Shown in pieces: positions 33,766-43,241 of a stretch of 64,000 nt of DNA. The DNA is from Alistipes sp. (lineage in GTDB: Bacteria; Bacteroidota; Bacteroidia; Bacteroidales; Rikenellaceae). The notes under the pieces were generated by a model, which saw nothing but the letters and a program-made list of their open reading frames with translations, was not told the DNA's origin and made no database searches. Made by a program: the position numbers and the translations under genes. The stretch is taken from positions 81,628 through 145,627 of the forward strand of contig JAFQAN010000023.1 in NCBI GenBank assembly GCA_017416915.1. Direction: 5' to 3'. Positions within the stretch are counted from its first letter, which is position 1. The number at the start of each line of letters is the position of its first letter.

Positions 33766-33995
33766 AAAAAAAAGAAACGCGGTACTTTCGTGTACTCGCA
33801 TCCCAAGGTGTCTGGCATAACCTAACGGCAGAATAACCGAAAGCCCGCGCTATTGCGCGAGCATATCAGCAATATTCCTACCGTTATCCATCAAGCTGCC
33901 AGACTTTTGGGATTGTAGAATATAGCTAAAATGCTAATCAGTATGTGTCAATAACTTATAAATGCATCATAGGCATATTACATTTATCACTAATG
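33766..33995 (-). ncRNA. Candidate rod-shaped structured ncRNA
   Basis: A minus-strand ~230-nt unit with a -7 box (34009-34002) at its 5' side and a hairpin plus U8 terminator at its 3' side (33766-33799). Between them four nested helices stack with internal loops: ATCCCAA/TTGGGAT and GTCTGGCA/TGCCAGAC (33897-33913 with 33800-33817), TAACGG/CCGTTA (33881-33886 with 33823-33828), GAATA/TATTC (33873-33877 with 33831-33835), and GCTCGCGC/GCGCGGGC with loop AATA (33843-33862). There is no ORF. The long rod with a central bubble recalls 6S RNA, but identity is unproven. Confidence 0.68.
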
Positions 33996-34001
33996 TTTAG
34001 A

Positions 34002-34009
34002 CAAAGATA
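34002..34009 (-). promoter_or_regulatory. -7 box of the ncRNA candidate
   Basis: Minus-strand TATCTTTG in A/T-rich DNA, ~90 nt upstream of the first helix. No clear -33 element. Confidence 0.55.
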
Positions 34010-34103
34010 CGCATTTTTTTTGAAAGAATAACTATTTTGTGAGTTTGTAGAAAAAAGCGCCACAAACAATAGGATGATAGTCCGCACTTAGGGATGAGGC
34101 AAT

Positions 34104-34172
34104 TACGGGACGACGGGACTGCGAGACCCGCTAAAAACACAGGCATTCTCAGTCGTTCCCAATCATTCTCAG
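34104..34172. repeat. 8-bp and inverted 10-bp arrays
   Basis: A short 8-bp array (GGGACGAC, GGGACTGC, GAGACC), linker GCTAAAAACACA, then 10-mers GGCATTCTCA, GTCGTTCCCA, ATCATTCTCA. The same order as at 4951-5048, 43281-43354 and 52441-52534. Confidence 0.85.
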
Positions 34173-34194
34173 CTGTGCGTGGCCGTGCGTGGCC

Positions 34195-34322
34195 GCTTGG
34201 TGTGAGAGTGGTGCAGATGTGGTGCCAAGTCGAAGTTTGGCTGGATGGGGGTGTACTTGCGCGTACATCCCCATTCAGACGAACGAGCTTGGTGCCGCAG
34301 ATGCGCCGCTATCACGCCAAGC
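34195..34322. repeat. Hairpin element beside the yidD stop
   Basis: Ends GCTTGGTGTGAGAG and TATCACGCCAAGC. Inner stem GGTGCCAAG/CTTGGTGCC and apex GGGGGTGTACTTGCGC followed by GTACATCCCC. The core is nearly identical to E3 at 5340-5430. It ends 11 bp from the yidD stop. Confidence 0.88.
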
Positions 34323-34333
34323 TCAACAATAGA

Positions 34334-34594
34334 TTACGGCACGGGATCATACCCCGACCCACCCCACGGATGACATCGGAGTAGGCGACGTATCGTTAGA
34401 TATAGACCCTTTATTGGACCGTGCTTGCGCAACGCCTCGATAGCATACTGCGAACAGGTAGGCGTAAAACGACACGAGGGCGGCTTCAACGGCGATATAC
34501 ACAGCTGATAGAAGCGAACAAGCAGTATTAAGGGATAGGCAACAACACGCTTAATAGCGCGATAGCAACTCTGCCAAAACTCGCTCGACGGCAT
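34334..34594 (-). CDS. yidD: Membrane protein insertion efficiency factor YidD
   Basis: An 86-aa YidD family protein, a small membrane-associated factor supporting YidC-mediated insertion. The diagnostic core is [19 protein letters not shown] and [12 protein letters not shown]. The start at 34594 overlaps rnpA by 44 bp; the longer frame is out-of-frame rnpA. Order rnpA-yidD is conserved in bacteria. Confidence 0.93.
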   Translation of the reverse strand: MPSSEFWQSCYRAIKRVVAYPLILLVRFYQLCISPLKPPSCRFTPTCSQYAIEALRKHGPIKGLYLTIRRLLRCHPWGGSGYDPVP

Positions 34595-34925
34595 TTTCGA
34601 TAGTCTTATATGGTAGGACCTCCTTAGACGAGTAGATGAACGCCACATCCATAGAGATACCACGCTCCGCAACACGCTCCTGCAACGACTGCTTATGCAG
34701 ACGGTACGCCTCCTTGGTGCGGCGGCGTAGCACGTTGCGCCTATTTGCGCGCTTGTGGTATCGCTTTGGTACCGAACACAACACCTCAACAGATGGGGCG
34801 CCCTGCTCGACATAGACGATATATCGGAATGGGTAGGCAAAGCCCGCATCGCCATCGGTAAAGAGGCGACGGATGGCCGTGAGCGAACGTAGGCGCTCGG
34901 CAGAGGGCAACCCGTTGGGCTTCAT
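34551..34925 (-). CDS. rnpA: Ribonuclease P protein component
   Basis: A 124-aa basic protein that assists the RNase P RNA in 5' maturation of tRNAs. The RNR motif is [18 protein letters not shown] (~55-72). The N-terminal [12 protein letters not shown] is typical. It starts 2 bp after the hemD stop and overlaps yidD. Confidence 0.94.
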   Translation of the reverse strand: MKPNGLPSAERLRSLTAIRRLFTDGDAGFAYPFRYIVYVEQGAPSVEVLCSVPKRYHKRANRRNVLRRRTKEAYRLHKQSLQERVAERGISMDVAFIYSSKEVLPYKTIENAVERVLAELLSRY

Positions 34926-34927
34926 CG

Positions 34928-35785
34928 TTATAGACTCTTCTTAGTGGTGCGTGTGCGTGTCTTCTTCTGCAACTTGGTCTGCTGCGCGCGGATAAACTCC
35001 TCCTTTTCGAGGTTCTCCTTAATCTCCACATCTGCAATAGCCTCTCCCTCAGCAACCCGACGGCAGTATATATCAAGCGCCTTAGCCATAGAGGGGGCTA
35101 CGGGCGAGGGTGCTGACGCCTTAACCTTGAAGCCAGCATTGATGGCGGCACTCAGCGTCGCCTCACCGAAGGTGGCGACAACGGGGAGCTTCTCGACATC
35201 GAAGTTATCGACCAACGCCTTAACATCCGAGGGCGAATAGAGGGCGATGATGTCGTAATCAGAGGGGTTAAGCTCCTTAACATCAGCGGCTACGGTACGT
35301 GCAAAGACCACGGGGGTACATTTGAGCTTCAACTTCGAAAGGGTCTCGGGAAGTTCGGGCTTGTAAGGCTCCGTGAGAGCTAACATAAACTTCTCGTCCT
35401 TATGCTTCACGATAAGCTCCAAGAGTGAGTTGAACGTGCCATCGGCAAACGAAATCTTACGCTTGCGATATACGATATACTTCTGCAAATAGAGCGCAAC
35501 AGCCTCCGTATTACAGATATACTTCATTGTCTCGGGGACCGTAATACGAGCCTCCTCGCAGATGCGGAAGAAGCTGTCGATGGTCGTACGCGACGAGAAA
35601 ATCATCGTCGTATGGTCCAAAATTTCGGTACGCTGAGCGCGGAACTCTTTGAGCGTTACACCTACAACACGTATCAGAGGCTTATAGTCTATCTCGACGC
35701 CATACTTCTCGGGAAGCTCGTGAAAGGGAGACTTTTCAATAACAGCCGGGCGGGGCTGCGACACTAAAATTTTAGTTACTTCCAA
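34928..35785 (-). CDS. hemD: Uroporphyrinogen-III synthase
   Basis: A 285-aa two-domain HemD-like protein that closes hydroxymethylbilane into uroporphyrinogen III. ILVSQPRP at the N terminus, IFSSRTTIDSFF in the first domain, and DIIALYSPSDVKALV with PVVATFGEATLSAAINAGF in the second. A ~35-aa basic tail (QTKLQKKTRTRTTKKSL) extends the family length. The position between DUF4271 and rnpA is a recurrent Bacteroidetes arrangement. Confidence 0.88.
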   Translation of the reverse strand: MEVTKILVSQPRPAVIEKSPFHELPEKYGVEIDYKPLIRVVGVTLKEFRAQRTEILDHTTMIFSSRTTIDSFFRICEEARITVPETMKYICNTEAVALYLQKYIVYRKRKISFADGTFNSLLELIVKHKDEKFMLALTEPYKPELPETLSKLKLKCTPVVFARTVAADVKELNPSDYDIIALYSPSDVKALVDNFDVEKLPVVATFGEATLSAAINAGFKVKASAPSPVAPSMAKALDIYCRRVAEGEAIADVEIKENLEKEEFIRAQQTKLQKKTRTRTTKKSL

Positions 35786-35924
35786 TGCTTTCTATGTTTT
35801 ATTCTATTATTCGCTCACAACGCAGAGGCTATGCCACTTACATCACGACAAGCAACACGCAAGCCCTCATGCAACCTACACACACTTCGCTACCACCTAC
35901 TAATCAACTACTTACGCCGCATCT

Positions 35925-36812
35925 CTATCCCACTTGCTGAGGCAACAACGTTATCAAAAAGCTCAAAGGCAGCAAAATTGCGCCGCAAAGGTACAAAATC
36001 AAATACAAAAATGGAATTTTTTTCTCAATAAAGAACACAAAAATATCCTTTAAGTATATAATTAGCAGTAAAGAACAGCCCACAATAAGGATATGTGTCC
36101 ACATCGCAAAGCTATCAGCGGGGGCTACCAGCCAACACGCGACAAGCGGGAAGAGTGCCACCACGCTACGCACAAAGTTCATCACCGAGAGACTTGCCAA
36201 CTCATTGATTGTTGTGGACATAGTGAGCCACTCGACAATCTTATGAAGGGCATATTGCCACGCTATGACCACAACGACCAAAAGTAGCGCTATGAGCGGG
36301 GCGTAGCTAACAACCCCACTACCGAGCTGCTCGGCGACATCTGCCGAGAGGAGACAATCGACGCTGCGCACACCAACGAGCGCCACGGCGACAATGCCTA
36401 TAAGTATTGCGAAGCTCTTGAAGTACGACAGAGGCAGCTCGCCGCGCTCATTTGCCAAGCGTTGCTCATCGCGTCCACCCGCCAGACCGAGGACCATAGC
36501 CGAGGCGAAGCCCCACGACCGCCACAACATAGCCACATAGGCGATAAAGGTCAGCATCACAAGAAGTTGCGATAGCCAGCCACCGATCAGAAGAGGCGTC
36601 GTAGCGTCGCTTAGCACCGTAGCGCTATCCACAAGTGAGCCACTACCGAGCTGCGACCCCGCACCAAAGAGCTGGTCGCTACTACCCTCCATATAGCCTC
36701 CCGAGGCTGCCACCTCGCCCGAAGAGAGCTGCGAGCCACGACCAAAGAGTGCCGAGGAGCTTGCCACGTGGTAGCCCATAGACCTATATAGCTCTACTAA
36801 CTCGCTACTCAT
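35925..36812 (-). CDS. DUF4271 membrane protein
   Basis: About 295 aa with an N-terminal Ser/Gly-rich region (~1-70; repeated LFG-GSQLGSG motifs) and six or so hydrophobic segments. The DUF4271 pattern LKDIFVFFIEKKIPFLY lies near the C terminus. Function unknown; the family regularly sits upstream of hemD in Bacteroidetes. I prefer ATG at 36812 (8-bp overlap with the kinase) to GTG at 36821. The LFGxGSQL duplication at ~25-57 is unusual. Confidence 0.85.
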   Translation of the reverse strand: MSSELVELYRSMGYHVASSSALFGRGSQLSSGEVAASGGYMEGSSDQLFGAGSQLGSGSLVDSATVLSDATTPLLIGGWLSQLLVMLTFIAYVAMLWRSWGFASAMVLGLAGGRDEQRLANERGELPLSYFKSFAILIGIVAVALVGVRSVDCLLSADVAEQLGSGVVSYAPLIALLLVVVVIAWQYALHKIVEWLTMSTTINELASLSVMNFVRSVVALFPLVACWLVAPADSFAMWTHILIVGCSLLLIIYLKDIFVFFIEKKIPFLYLILYLCGAILLPLSFLITLLPQQVG

Positions 36813-38037
36813 CGTCGCCACGTTTTAGTGTTACACGTATTGTTGTACCCTTGCCCATCTCGGAGCGGACGACGGCAATCTTACCCTTGTGGTACTCCTC
36901 GATGATACGGCGCGAGAGCGATAGTCCCAGACCCCAGCCGCGCGTCTTTGTGGTAAAGCCTGGCTCAAAGATGCGTGTCCAATTGCTCTTGGCGATGCCC
37001 TTGCCCGTATCGCTAACCTCGACATATACTGTCTTGCCGCTCTCGCCTACCACCACATCAATAGAGCCTTGACCCTGCAACGCGTCGAGTGAGTTTTTCA
37101 TCAAATTCTCGATGACCCACTCGAAGAGTGCCGCATTTATCGCAACGCTGATGGGAGCCATCGCCAGACCATTGTACGTGAGTGTTACGTTGCGCGGTAT
37201 GCGACGACGGAAGTACATCACCGTATCGCCCACCACCTCGTTGATATTCATCAGCGTAAGCTGTGTCTCAGAGCCAATCTTCGAGAAGCGATCGACAATC
37301 TTCATCAAGTGCGCCAGGTCCTTCGACATCTCATCTACGGCCATCTTATCGACGGGCTGACTACGCAGATACTCCAACCAGCCAAGCAGCGACGATGTGG
37401 GGGTGCCGAGCTGGTGTGCTGTCTCCTTTGCCAAGCCCACCCAGACGCGATTCTGCTCGTTCTGCTTGGTCGAAGATATGGCGATATAGACAAAAATGGC
37501 GAAGATGATGATGATGACAAGCTGCACATAGGGGAATAGCGCAAGCGCCTCGCTATGGGCGCTCGACACAAGATTTGAGTAGTCCGTCGTGCCGAAGTAG
37601 ATGGTAAATGTCGGATGCATCATACCCTTATTTACCGATATGGGCTTGTTATGCTCACTCATACGCAGTATCTCGCTACGTAGGAGGTCGCGATTCTCGA
37701 CAATCTCGTCGGGGAGGTTTGTTACCCACACGTTCAGTCGCTCGTCGGCGATGATAAGAGGCACGTTGGTATGCTCGGCGAGCTTATCGAGCAACTCGGG
37801 GTTATAGACCATCTGTCCGCCGATGTTCGTCGAGCGCAGAATATCCTCCCACATCTCGACATTGTTGCGCTCCGTCTCGCGTAGCTGGCGTATAGCCTCC
37901 TCGTCCTCGTGCTTCATACTCGTCGATACACTCCACGTATAGCACACCGACAGCACCGCAAGGATGACACCTACGATGATGACGATGGTACGTCCACGTG
38001 TCGATAGTATGCGACTATGTATGCTCGGTAACTTCAT
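36805..38037 (-). CDS. Sensor histidine kinase
   Basis: 410 aa. Two membrane segments (~17-37 and ~171-189) flank a ~130-aa periplasmic sensor region. The H-box places the phosphoacceptor at His208 (AKETAHQLGTPTSSLLGWL). The HATPase core follows with N box ENLMKNSLDAL, G1 DTGKGIA and G2 GWGLGLSLSRRII. No response regulator is adjacent, so the partner is unknown. It lies 11 bp after ctpA and overlaps DUF4271. Confidence 0.92.
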   Translation of the reverse strand: MKLPSIHSRILSTRGRTIVIIVGVILAVLSVCYTWSVSTSMKHEDEEAIRQLRETERNNVEMWEDILRSTNIGGQMVYNPELLDKLAEHTNVPLIIADERLNVWVTNLPDEIVENRDLLRSEILRMSEHNKPISVNKGMMHPTFTIYFGTTDYSNLVSSAHSEALALFPYVQLVIIIIFAIFVYIAISSTKQNEQNRVWVGLAKETAHQLGTPTSSLLGWLEYLRSQPVDKMAVDEMSKDLAHLMKIVDRFSKIGSETQLTLMNINEVVGDTVMYFRRRIPRNVTLTYNGLAMAPISVAINAALFEWVIENLMKNSLDALQGQGSIDVVVGESGKTVYVEVSDTGKGIAKSNWTRIFEPGFTTKTRGWGLGLSLSRRIIEEYHKGKIAVVRSEMGKGTTIRVTLKRGDDE

Positions 38038-38048
38038 CCTTTCAGGGC

Positions 38049-39752
38049 TTAGTGCATTTCGAGATTCTGCTCGCGTAGTATGCGGCGGTACTCCTCGTCG
38101 TTGAGTAGCAACTCGACTGCCTGCTCTATGGTGGGGTCGGTTACTGCGGCGTGCTCCACAGCACCCTCGTTATAGGCGTAGCGCAGCAGCAGCTCCGAGG
38201 TGAGCATCTGCTCAATCTCGTTGCGGTAGCTCTCCATATTCGACATCTTATCGTCCTTGACCAGCGAGCGGAAGCGGTCGAGGGTCTCGCCCAACGCCTC
38301 ATCATAGCGGTCGTTCTCAACAGCCTTCTCCAAGCTACGTAGCGCAATACGTGTCTCCGACTCGTAGGGTACATCCTTCTGCTCGATGAAGCGGACGAAG
38401 TCGTCATACTCCTCGTCGGTAAGGGCGAAACTACGCACGTCAATCATGCGGTCGTGGTTACGGCGCATATACCCATCAGCCCAATCCTCCATAAAGCCCA
38501 AGGCGTAGAGCGTGAAGGCGAAGCGGCTGACATACTGAGGCTCAATCTTAACATCTGGAACGATGCCACCACCATCATATACCTTGCGACCGCCACGCGT
38601 CCTATACTCCTTAATCAACGAGTCGGGGACCGACTGTACGCTGCCGTCGCCATTACGCTTCGAGTAGTTGAGTGCCTGTATGCAGCGTCCCGAGGGTATG
38701 TAGTACTTCGCAGTAGTGTATTTGAGGTAGGTGTTATAGCCCAAGTGGCGCGTACCCTGCACCAAACCCTTGCCATAGGTGCGCTGACCCATAACCACGG
38801 CACGGTCTTTATCCTGCAATGCGCCCGCCAAAATCTCGGCTGCCGACGCCGACGAGCCATTTACAAGCACCACGATAGGTATATTCTCGGCAAGTGGAGC
38901 ATGAGACGTGTCGAAGTGGCGTAGCGACGACGAGTCGCGACCCATAATCGACACCACCCTCTCGCCACGCGGCACAAAGAGCGACACTATATCTACCGCC
39001 TCCTGCATCACGCCACCACCATTGGAGCGGTAGTCGAGGACGATACCTCGAAGCGAGTCCTGCTGCATAAGCGTTTCGAGGGCGCGACGCACCTCACCAT
39101 AGCTGCCATCTATAAAGTCGTTGTGGCATATATAGCCGATGCCATCACGCAAGATGCCCGCGTAAGGCACGCTGGGGATAGATATACGGCGACGCACAAG
39201 GCGCAACGTATCGAGCGAAGCATCCAAGTTACGCTCCACGACAACCTCAACCTCTGTCTCAGGGTCGCCTTTGAGGCGGCTGCTGATGTCCGAGACATCT
39301 ACACCACGCATACTCTCGCCGTCAATAGCGATAATCTTATCGCCAATGCGCACACCCGCCTCATCTGCGGGCGAGCCTTTGTAGGGCTGCGCAAAGATGA
39401 CGTAGTCGCCCTTCTTGCGTATAAGCGAGCCTACACCAGCATACTTGCCCGTGGTGTGCATCTCGAACGACTTCATAGACTCCTCCGAGAGGTACTCCGA
39501 ATAGGGGTCGGTGGCATTAACCATCCCCAGAGCCGCCTTGTCGAGCAGCGCATCTGCCGACACCTCATCGACATAGCCCGTCTCAAACTCCCGCATTATG
39601 TTCGCCAATATCTCGGTGGCACGACCAAGCTCGAAATCTGCCGCCACACGCCTCTGCTGCGCACTGAGGGGCAGAGCGACCGACAGCAGCACGACCGCAA
39701 CTGCCACAAAGCGACACGAGGCAGTGTATATGTTTGATTTTCTACTCTTCAT
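38049..39752 (-). CDS. Carboxy-terminal processing protease, S41
   Basis: A 567-aa periplasmic protease of the CtpA/Prc family. Signal peptide ~1-31, PDZ domain ~95-175 (GVGSLIRKKGDYVI; GSPADEAGVRIGDKIIAIDG), S41 core with the likely nucleophile Ser301 (NGSSASAAEIL) and general base Lys328 (YGKGLVQ). An extended C-terminal helical region (~440-567) is typical of Bacteroidetes versions. It overlaps the upstream 161-aa gene by 11 bp. Confidence 0.94.
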   Translation of the reverse strand: MKSRKSNIYTASCRFVAVAVVLLSVALPLSAQQRRVAADFELGRATEILANIMREFETGYVDEVSADALLDKAALGMVNATDPYSEYLSEESMKSFEMHTTGKYAGVGSLIRKKGDYVIFAQPYKGSPADEAGVRIGDKIIAIDGESMRGVDVSDISSRLKGDPETEVEVVVERNLDASLDTLRLVRRRISIPSVPYAGILRDGIGYICHNDFIDGSYGEVRRALETLMQQDSLRGIVLDYRSNGGGVMQEAVDIVSLFVPRGERVVSIMGRDSSSLRHFDTSHAPLAENIPIVVLVNGSSASAAEILAGALQDKDRAVVMGQRTYGKGLVQGTRHLGYNTYLKYTTAKYYIPSGRCIQALNYSKRNGDGSVQSVPDSLIKEYRTRGGRKVYDGGGIVPDVKIEPQYVSRFAFTLYALGFMEDWADGYMRRNHDRMIDVRSFALTDEEYDDFVRFIEQKDVPYESETRIALRSLEKAVENDRYDEALGETLDRFRSLVKDDKMSNMESYRNEIEQMLTSELLLRYAYNEGAVEHAAVTDPTIEQAVELLLNDEEYRRILREQNLEMH

Positions 39753-40227
39753 AACGACTATTGTGTTTGTAGGCTTTCAGCTGGTAGGCAACACGCGCCA
39801 CCGTACGGCGCAAACCTACAAGCTCGATGCCATTCGCCGTGGTATGCACCTCGATAGTATCCTCGCCCATAAGTAGCAATCGGCGCAACGGACTCTCGGC
39901 TCGATAGAGCTTGACGCCATCACGCTCGCCCACCGCCTTAAAGCCATAGAGCTGCATGGCGTTGAATAGGCGCACATCATCCTTCTCGGCATCAAAACCC
40001 TCGATATGGCTACGCATAAAGCCAAAGAGAGGATAGAGTGCCGCCAAGACGACAAAGGCGATAACCATCCATACGCCCATCGACGTTTGCAGTTGTGCCT
40101 CAATCTGTCGCCACGGATGCACCGACAATTCCGACATATCTGCAAGATAGACTATCCATACCAAGCCTACATACAGAACGCACAGAAGCACCAAATATTT
40201 TAGCGAACGAACAATGTGTTTTTTCAT
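39742..40227 (-). CDS. Hypothetical two-TM protein
   Basis: 161 aa with two hydrophobic segments (~9-29 and ~50-69) and a soluble C-terminal part (GVKLYRAESPLRRLLLMGEDTIEV). No family recognised. It overlaps ctpA and follows ispH by 46 bp, so it is probably in the same transcript. It may assist an envelope process. Confidence 0.75.
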   Translation of the reverse strand: MKKHIVRSLKYLVLLCVLYVGLVWIVYLADMSELSVHPWRQIEAQLQTSMGVWMVIAFVVLAALYPLFGFMRSHIEGFDAEKDDVRLFNAMQLYGFKAVGERDGVKLYRAESPLRRLLLMGEDTIEVHTTANGIELVGLRRTVARVAYQLKAYKHNSRYEE

Positions 40228-40273
40228 ATCCTCGAAATATTAAGGGTGTTATACTCTATTTTGGGAGGCTATC

Positions 40274-41146
40274 TTACTGCTTATCGTTATGAATAGCCGT
40301 AATAGCCTCTGCGACCTCCTCCATAAGCCAGCGCGGCGTAGATGTGGCACCACAGATGCCCACACTCTCCACATCCTCGAACCACGAAGCATCCAACTCC
40401 GATGCCTCCTCGATATTATATGCGCGGGGGTTGGCACGGCGACATACATCGTAGAGTACACGACCATTCGACGACTTACGACCACATACAAATACCACTA
40501 CATCGACACTCTCGGCAAACTCCATAAGCCCCTTCTCGCGTCCCGCCACACGCCTACATATCGTGTCGTCGAGCGTAACACGCTCCTCACCCGCACGACG
40601 CACTATCTCCTCGCCCAAGCGGTTGAAGAGGTCGATACTCTGCGTCGTCTGCGAGAGAAAGTAGATGGGACGCGTGAAGTCGATAAGCGAGAGGTCTGCC
40701 TCGCTCTCTATAACCGTAACGTCGTCATCGACCTGTCCCGTGAGACCTACCACCTCGGCGTGTCCTCGCTTGCCTAAGAGTACAACGCTGCCGCCCACCT
40801 TCTGCATCGCCATATAGGCGTCGCGCACCTTGCGTTGCAGGCGCGCCACAACAGGACACGTAGCGTCGATAACCGAGATGCCTAACTCCTTAGCACGGCT
40901 GTATGTACGCGGCGGCTCGCCGTGAGCGCGTATGAGCATCGTGCGTCCCGCCAACTGCGGCATATCGTCGTGCGTAACGGTGCGTAGCCCCAAGCGCTCC
41001 AAGCGCTGCACCTCGACACGGTTGTGGACAATATCGCCCAACGACGACACCTCTCCAACACGTTGCAGTGCCGCCTCCGCCTCGCCTATGGCGCGTACTA
41101 CACCGAAGCAAAAGCCCGAATTATCATCTATCGTAACTCGCATCAT
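40274..41146 (-). CDS. ispH: 4-hydroxy-3-methylbut-2-enyl diphosphate reductase
   Basis: A 290-aa Fe-S enzyme, last step of the MEP isoprenoid pathway. Cluster cysteines Cys13 (GFCFGV), Cys97 (DATCPVV) and Cys197 (DTICRR); substrate residues in HNRVEV, RAHGEP and GICGATSTP. The start overlaps the cmk stop (TAATG). Confidence 0.96.
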   Translation of the reverse strand: MMRVTIDDNSGFCFGVVRAIGEAEAALQRVGEVSSLGDIVHNRVEVQRLERLGLRTVTHDDMPQLAGRTMLIRAHGEPPRTYSRAKELGISVIDATCPVVARLQRKVRDAYMAMQKVGGSVVLLGKRGHAEVVGLTGQVDDDVTVIESEADLSLIDFTRPIYFLSQTTQSIDLFNRLGEEIVRRAGEERVTLDDTICRRVAGREKGLMEFAESVDVVVFVCGRKSSNGRVLYDVCRRANPRAYNIEEASELDASWFEDVESVGICGATSTPRWLMEEVAEAITAIHNDKQ

Positions 41147-41841
41147 TAACGGCTTATTACCTCGTTATAACGCTCCATAAACCACGCCATCTGCTCCTCG
41201 ACACTCATCTGCGAGTTATCCAAGACAATGGCATCATCGGCCTTACGCAACGGCGATATGGCACGTGTCATATCCGCCTCATCGCGCGACACTACATTCT
41301 CGTAAATCTGCTCCAAGGTTACCTTATCGCCCTTGGCGGTAAGCTCCTTAAAGCGGCGCTCGGCACGTACCATCGGGTCGGCGGTCATATATATCTTCAA
41401 CTCAGCCTCGGGGAAGACCACCGTACCAATATCGCGGCCATCCATCACCACGCCACGCTTCAAGCCCATCTGCTGCTGCATAGCTACCAACTTACGGCGT
41501 ACCGCCGCGATAGAGCTGACGGCACTCACACAGTTGCTGACCTCGATGGTGCGTATCTTGCCCTCGACCAGGTCGCCATTGACATATATGTCGCTGGCGC
41601 CGCGCTGCGGATTGAATCGAAAATCTATGTTTATATGGTCGAGCATCGCCTCAACGGCTGCCTCATCAACCATACCCGAGCAAATTGCACCATGCTCCAA
41701 AGCGTAGAGCGTTACGGCACGATACATCGCCCCCGTGTCGATAAAGATATAACCTAAGCGGGCTGCTATCGCCTTGGCGAACGTACTCTTACCACACGAC
41801 GAATGACCGTCGATAGCGATTATAATTCTCTTGTTGTCCAT
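41146..41841 (-). CDS. cmk: Cytidylate kinase
   Basis: A 231-aa P-loop kinase that phosphorylates CMP/dCMP. P-loop GHSSCGKST (12-20), FIDTGAMYRAVT, GRDIGTVVFPEA and the LID region RAERRFKEL. Family length is normal. Overlap with ispH by one base suggests translational coupling. Confidence 0.96.
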   Translation of the reverse strand: MDNKRIIIAIDGHSSCGKSTFAKAIAARLGYIFIDTGAMYRAVTLYALEHGAICSGMVDEAAVEAMLDHINIDFRFNPQRGASDIYVNGDLVEGKIRTIEVSNCVSAVSSIAAVRRKLVAMQQQMGLKRGVVMDGRDIGTVVFPEAELKIYMTADPMVRAERRFKELTAKGDKVTLEQIYENVVSRDEADMTRAISPLRKADDAIVLDNSQMSVEEQMAWFMERYNEVISR

Positions 41842-41848
41842 TATGTCG

Positions 41849-42652
41849 TTAGATTAATACCGAGAGGAGTGTATAGAGTCCCAAAACTCCAATGACAACC
41901 CCCGCAACGTGGTTTATCGTGAGCATATGTCGCGGACGGAAGCCACGGCGGAAGAGGTTGATAAGGAATGTGAGCGCCGCCCACCATATCACAGCACCAA
42001 GCAGGAAGCCCGCGATGATAAGTGCGTTACGCACCATATTGCTAATCTTCGATGGTGTAGTATGCACTACTGTAACCATCTTCGTATCTGGCTCTTCGAC
42101 CGTCTGGGGGGCATCCTCACCATAGTTAAGCAGCGCCTCATCGCCACCACTAATCTCCGTCTTCTCGGCGGGAGGTACCACAGCTTCGGTCTGCACCTCG
42201 GTAACGACATCGCCCGATAGGTCGATGTTGAACATAGTGAAGAATGCCAAGATATAGGGGATGATAACTACGAAGTTGGCGAGTGTAAAGCCAAACATCG
42301 AGACGAAGTCCTGCCAAAGGTTGGTCTTGCCAGCGCGATTTTTGCGAATCTGCGGCACAGGGTTTTTGAAGAAGATAAAGACGCCGACGATGACTACAAA
42401 CACTCCACCACATATCTGTATGACGGTATTGTACTCGTCGATATAGCTCTTCAACAGGGCATATACTGTAAAAGAGAGTATGGCGAGGATGGTATCGGCA
42501 CACGCCACACCCAAACCCGACATCAACCCCGATATATGACCCTTACTCAGAGTGCGTTGTATGCACAGCACCGCCACAGGACCCACGGTCACCGACGAGG
42601 CCAAACCTACGCATATTCCTCCGAAGAGTATCTGTAAAATCTCTACAAACAT
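41849..42652 (-). CDS. LysE/RhtB-family exporter
   Basis: A 267-aa membrane protein with ~6 hydrophobic segments; the N-terminal GGICVGLASSVTVGPVAVLCI is the LysE signature region. An unusually long hydrophilic acidic loop (~145-205; EVQTEAVVPPAEKTEISGGD) sits between TM 4 and 5. Likely exports an amino acid or related metabolite. It is the first gene of the long minus-strand run, 7 bp before cmk. Confidence 0.85.
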   Translation of the reverse strand: MFVEILQILFGGICVGLASSVTVGPVAVLCIQRTLSKGHISGLMSGLGVACADTILAILSFTVYALLKSYIDEYNTVIQICGGVFVVIVGVFIFFKNPVPQIRKNRAGKTNLWQDFVSMFGFTLANFVVIIPYILAFFTMFNIDLSGDVVTEVQTEAVVPPAEKTEISGGDEALLNYGEDAPQTVEEPDTKMVTVVHTTPSKISNMVRNALIIAGFLLGAVIWWAALTFLINLFRRGFRPRHMLTINHVAGVVIGVLGLYTLLSVLI

Positions 42653-42716
42653 CGTTTTACTATTATGTCATTCGCAACGCTCAAAACAACATCAGCGGCA
42701 CACGACATACTCGGTG

Positions 42717-42724
42717 CAAAGATA
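42717..42724 (-). promoter_or_regulatory. -7 box upstream of the LysE-cmk run
   Basis: Minus-strand TATCTTTG, 65 bp before the transporter start, in the divergent region with the DUF3467 gene. Confidence 0.55.
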
Positions 42725-42830
42725 CAATCTTTTTGGCAGAAAATTACTATGTCCGTTGCGATTATTTTGCCATACACAATATTTTGTGTAACTTTACGCT
42801 ATAATTTGAAAACTAATAAAATTTTTAGCT

Positions 42831-43133
42831 ATGAACGAGGTTAAGAAACCAGGTATAGAGATACAACTCGACGAGCAAGTTGCACAGGGCAACTACTGCA
42901 ATTTGGCAATTATTGCACACTCCTCATCGGAGTTTATCATCGACTTCGCCACGATGCTTCCAGGCTTACCTAAGGCACGTGTCAAGAGCCGTGTGGTACT
43001 TACCCCCGAGCATGCAAAGCGACTGCTTATGTCGTTGCAGGAGAATATCACGCGCTACGAGAGCGCCATTGGCAAGATTACGATTCCCTCGAAGCAGATT
43101 ATCGACCCCTTCGGCTCGAAAGGTCAGGCATAG
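42831..43133 (+). CDS. DUF3467 family protein
   Basis: A 100-aa protein. PGIEIQLDEQVAQGNYCNLA, AHSSSEFIIDFATMLPGLPK, VVLTPEHAKRLLMSLQENI are the conserved DUF3467 features. Small, cytoplasmic, function unknown. Monocistronic and divergent from the LysE gene; the only plus-strand gene between 31 and 64 kb. Confidence 0.88.
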   Translation: MNEVKKPGIEIQLDEQVAQGNYCNLAIIAHSSSEFIIDFATMLPGLPKARVKSRVVLTPEHAKRLLMSLQENITRYESAIGKITIPSKQIIDPFGSKGQA

Positions 43134-43241
43134 TCTCCAATACTAAACCACTTAGAAATTAGAGAGTTATCGCGGGTGCAAGACGCACACCGCAGATGAG
43201 TTGTATATAAGCGGCTGGGAAGGGCTGCGTGGCGCGCGATT

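Noticed and set aside
43173-43194. Terminator of the DUF3467 gene
   Set aside because: A GCGGGTGC/GCACACCGC hairpin exists but no T run follows, so the evidence is weak.
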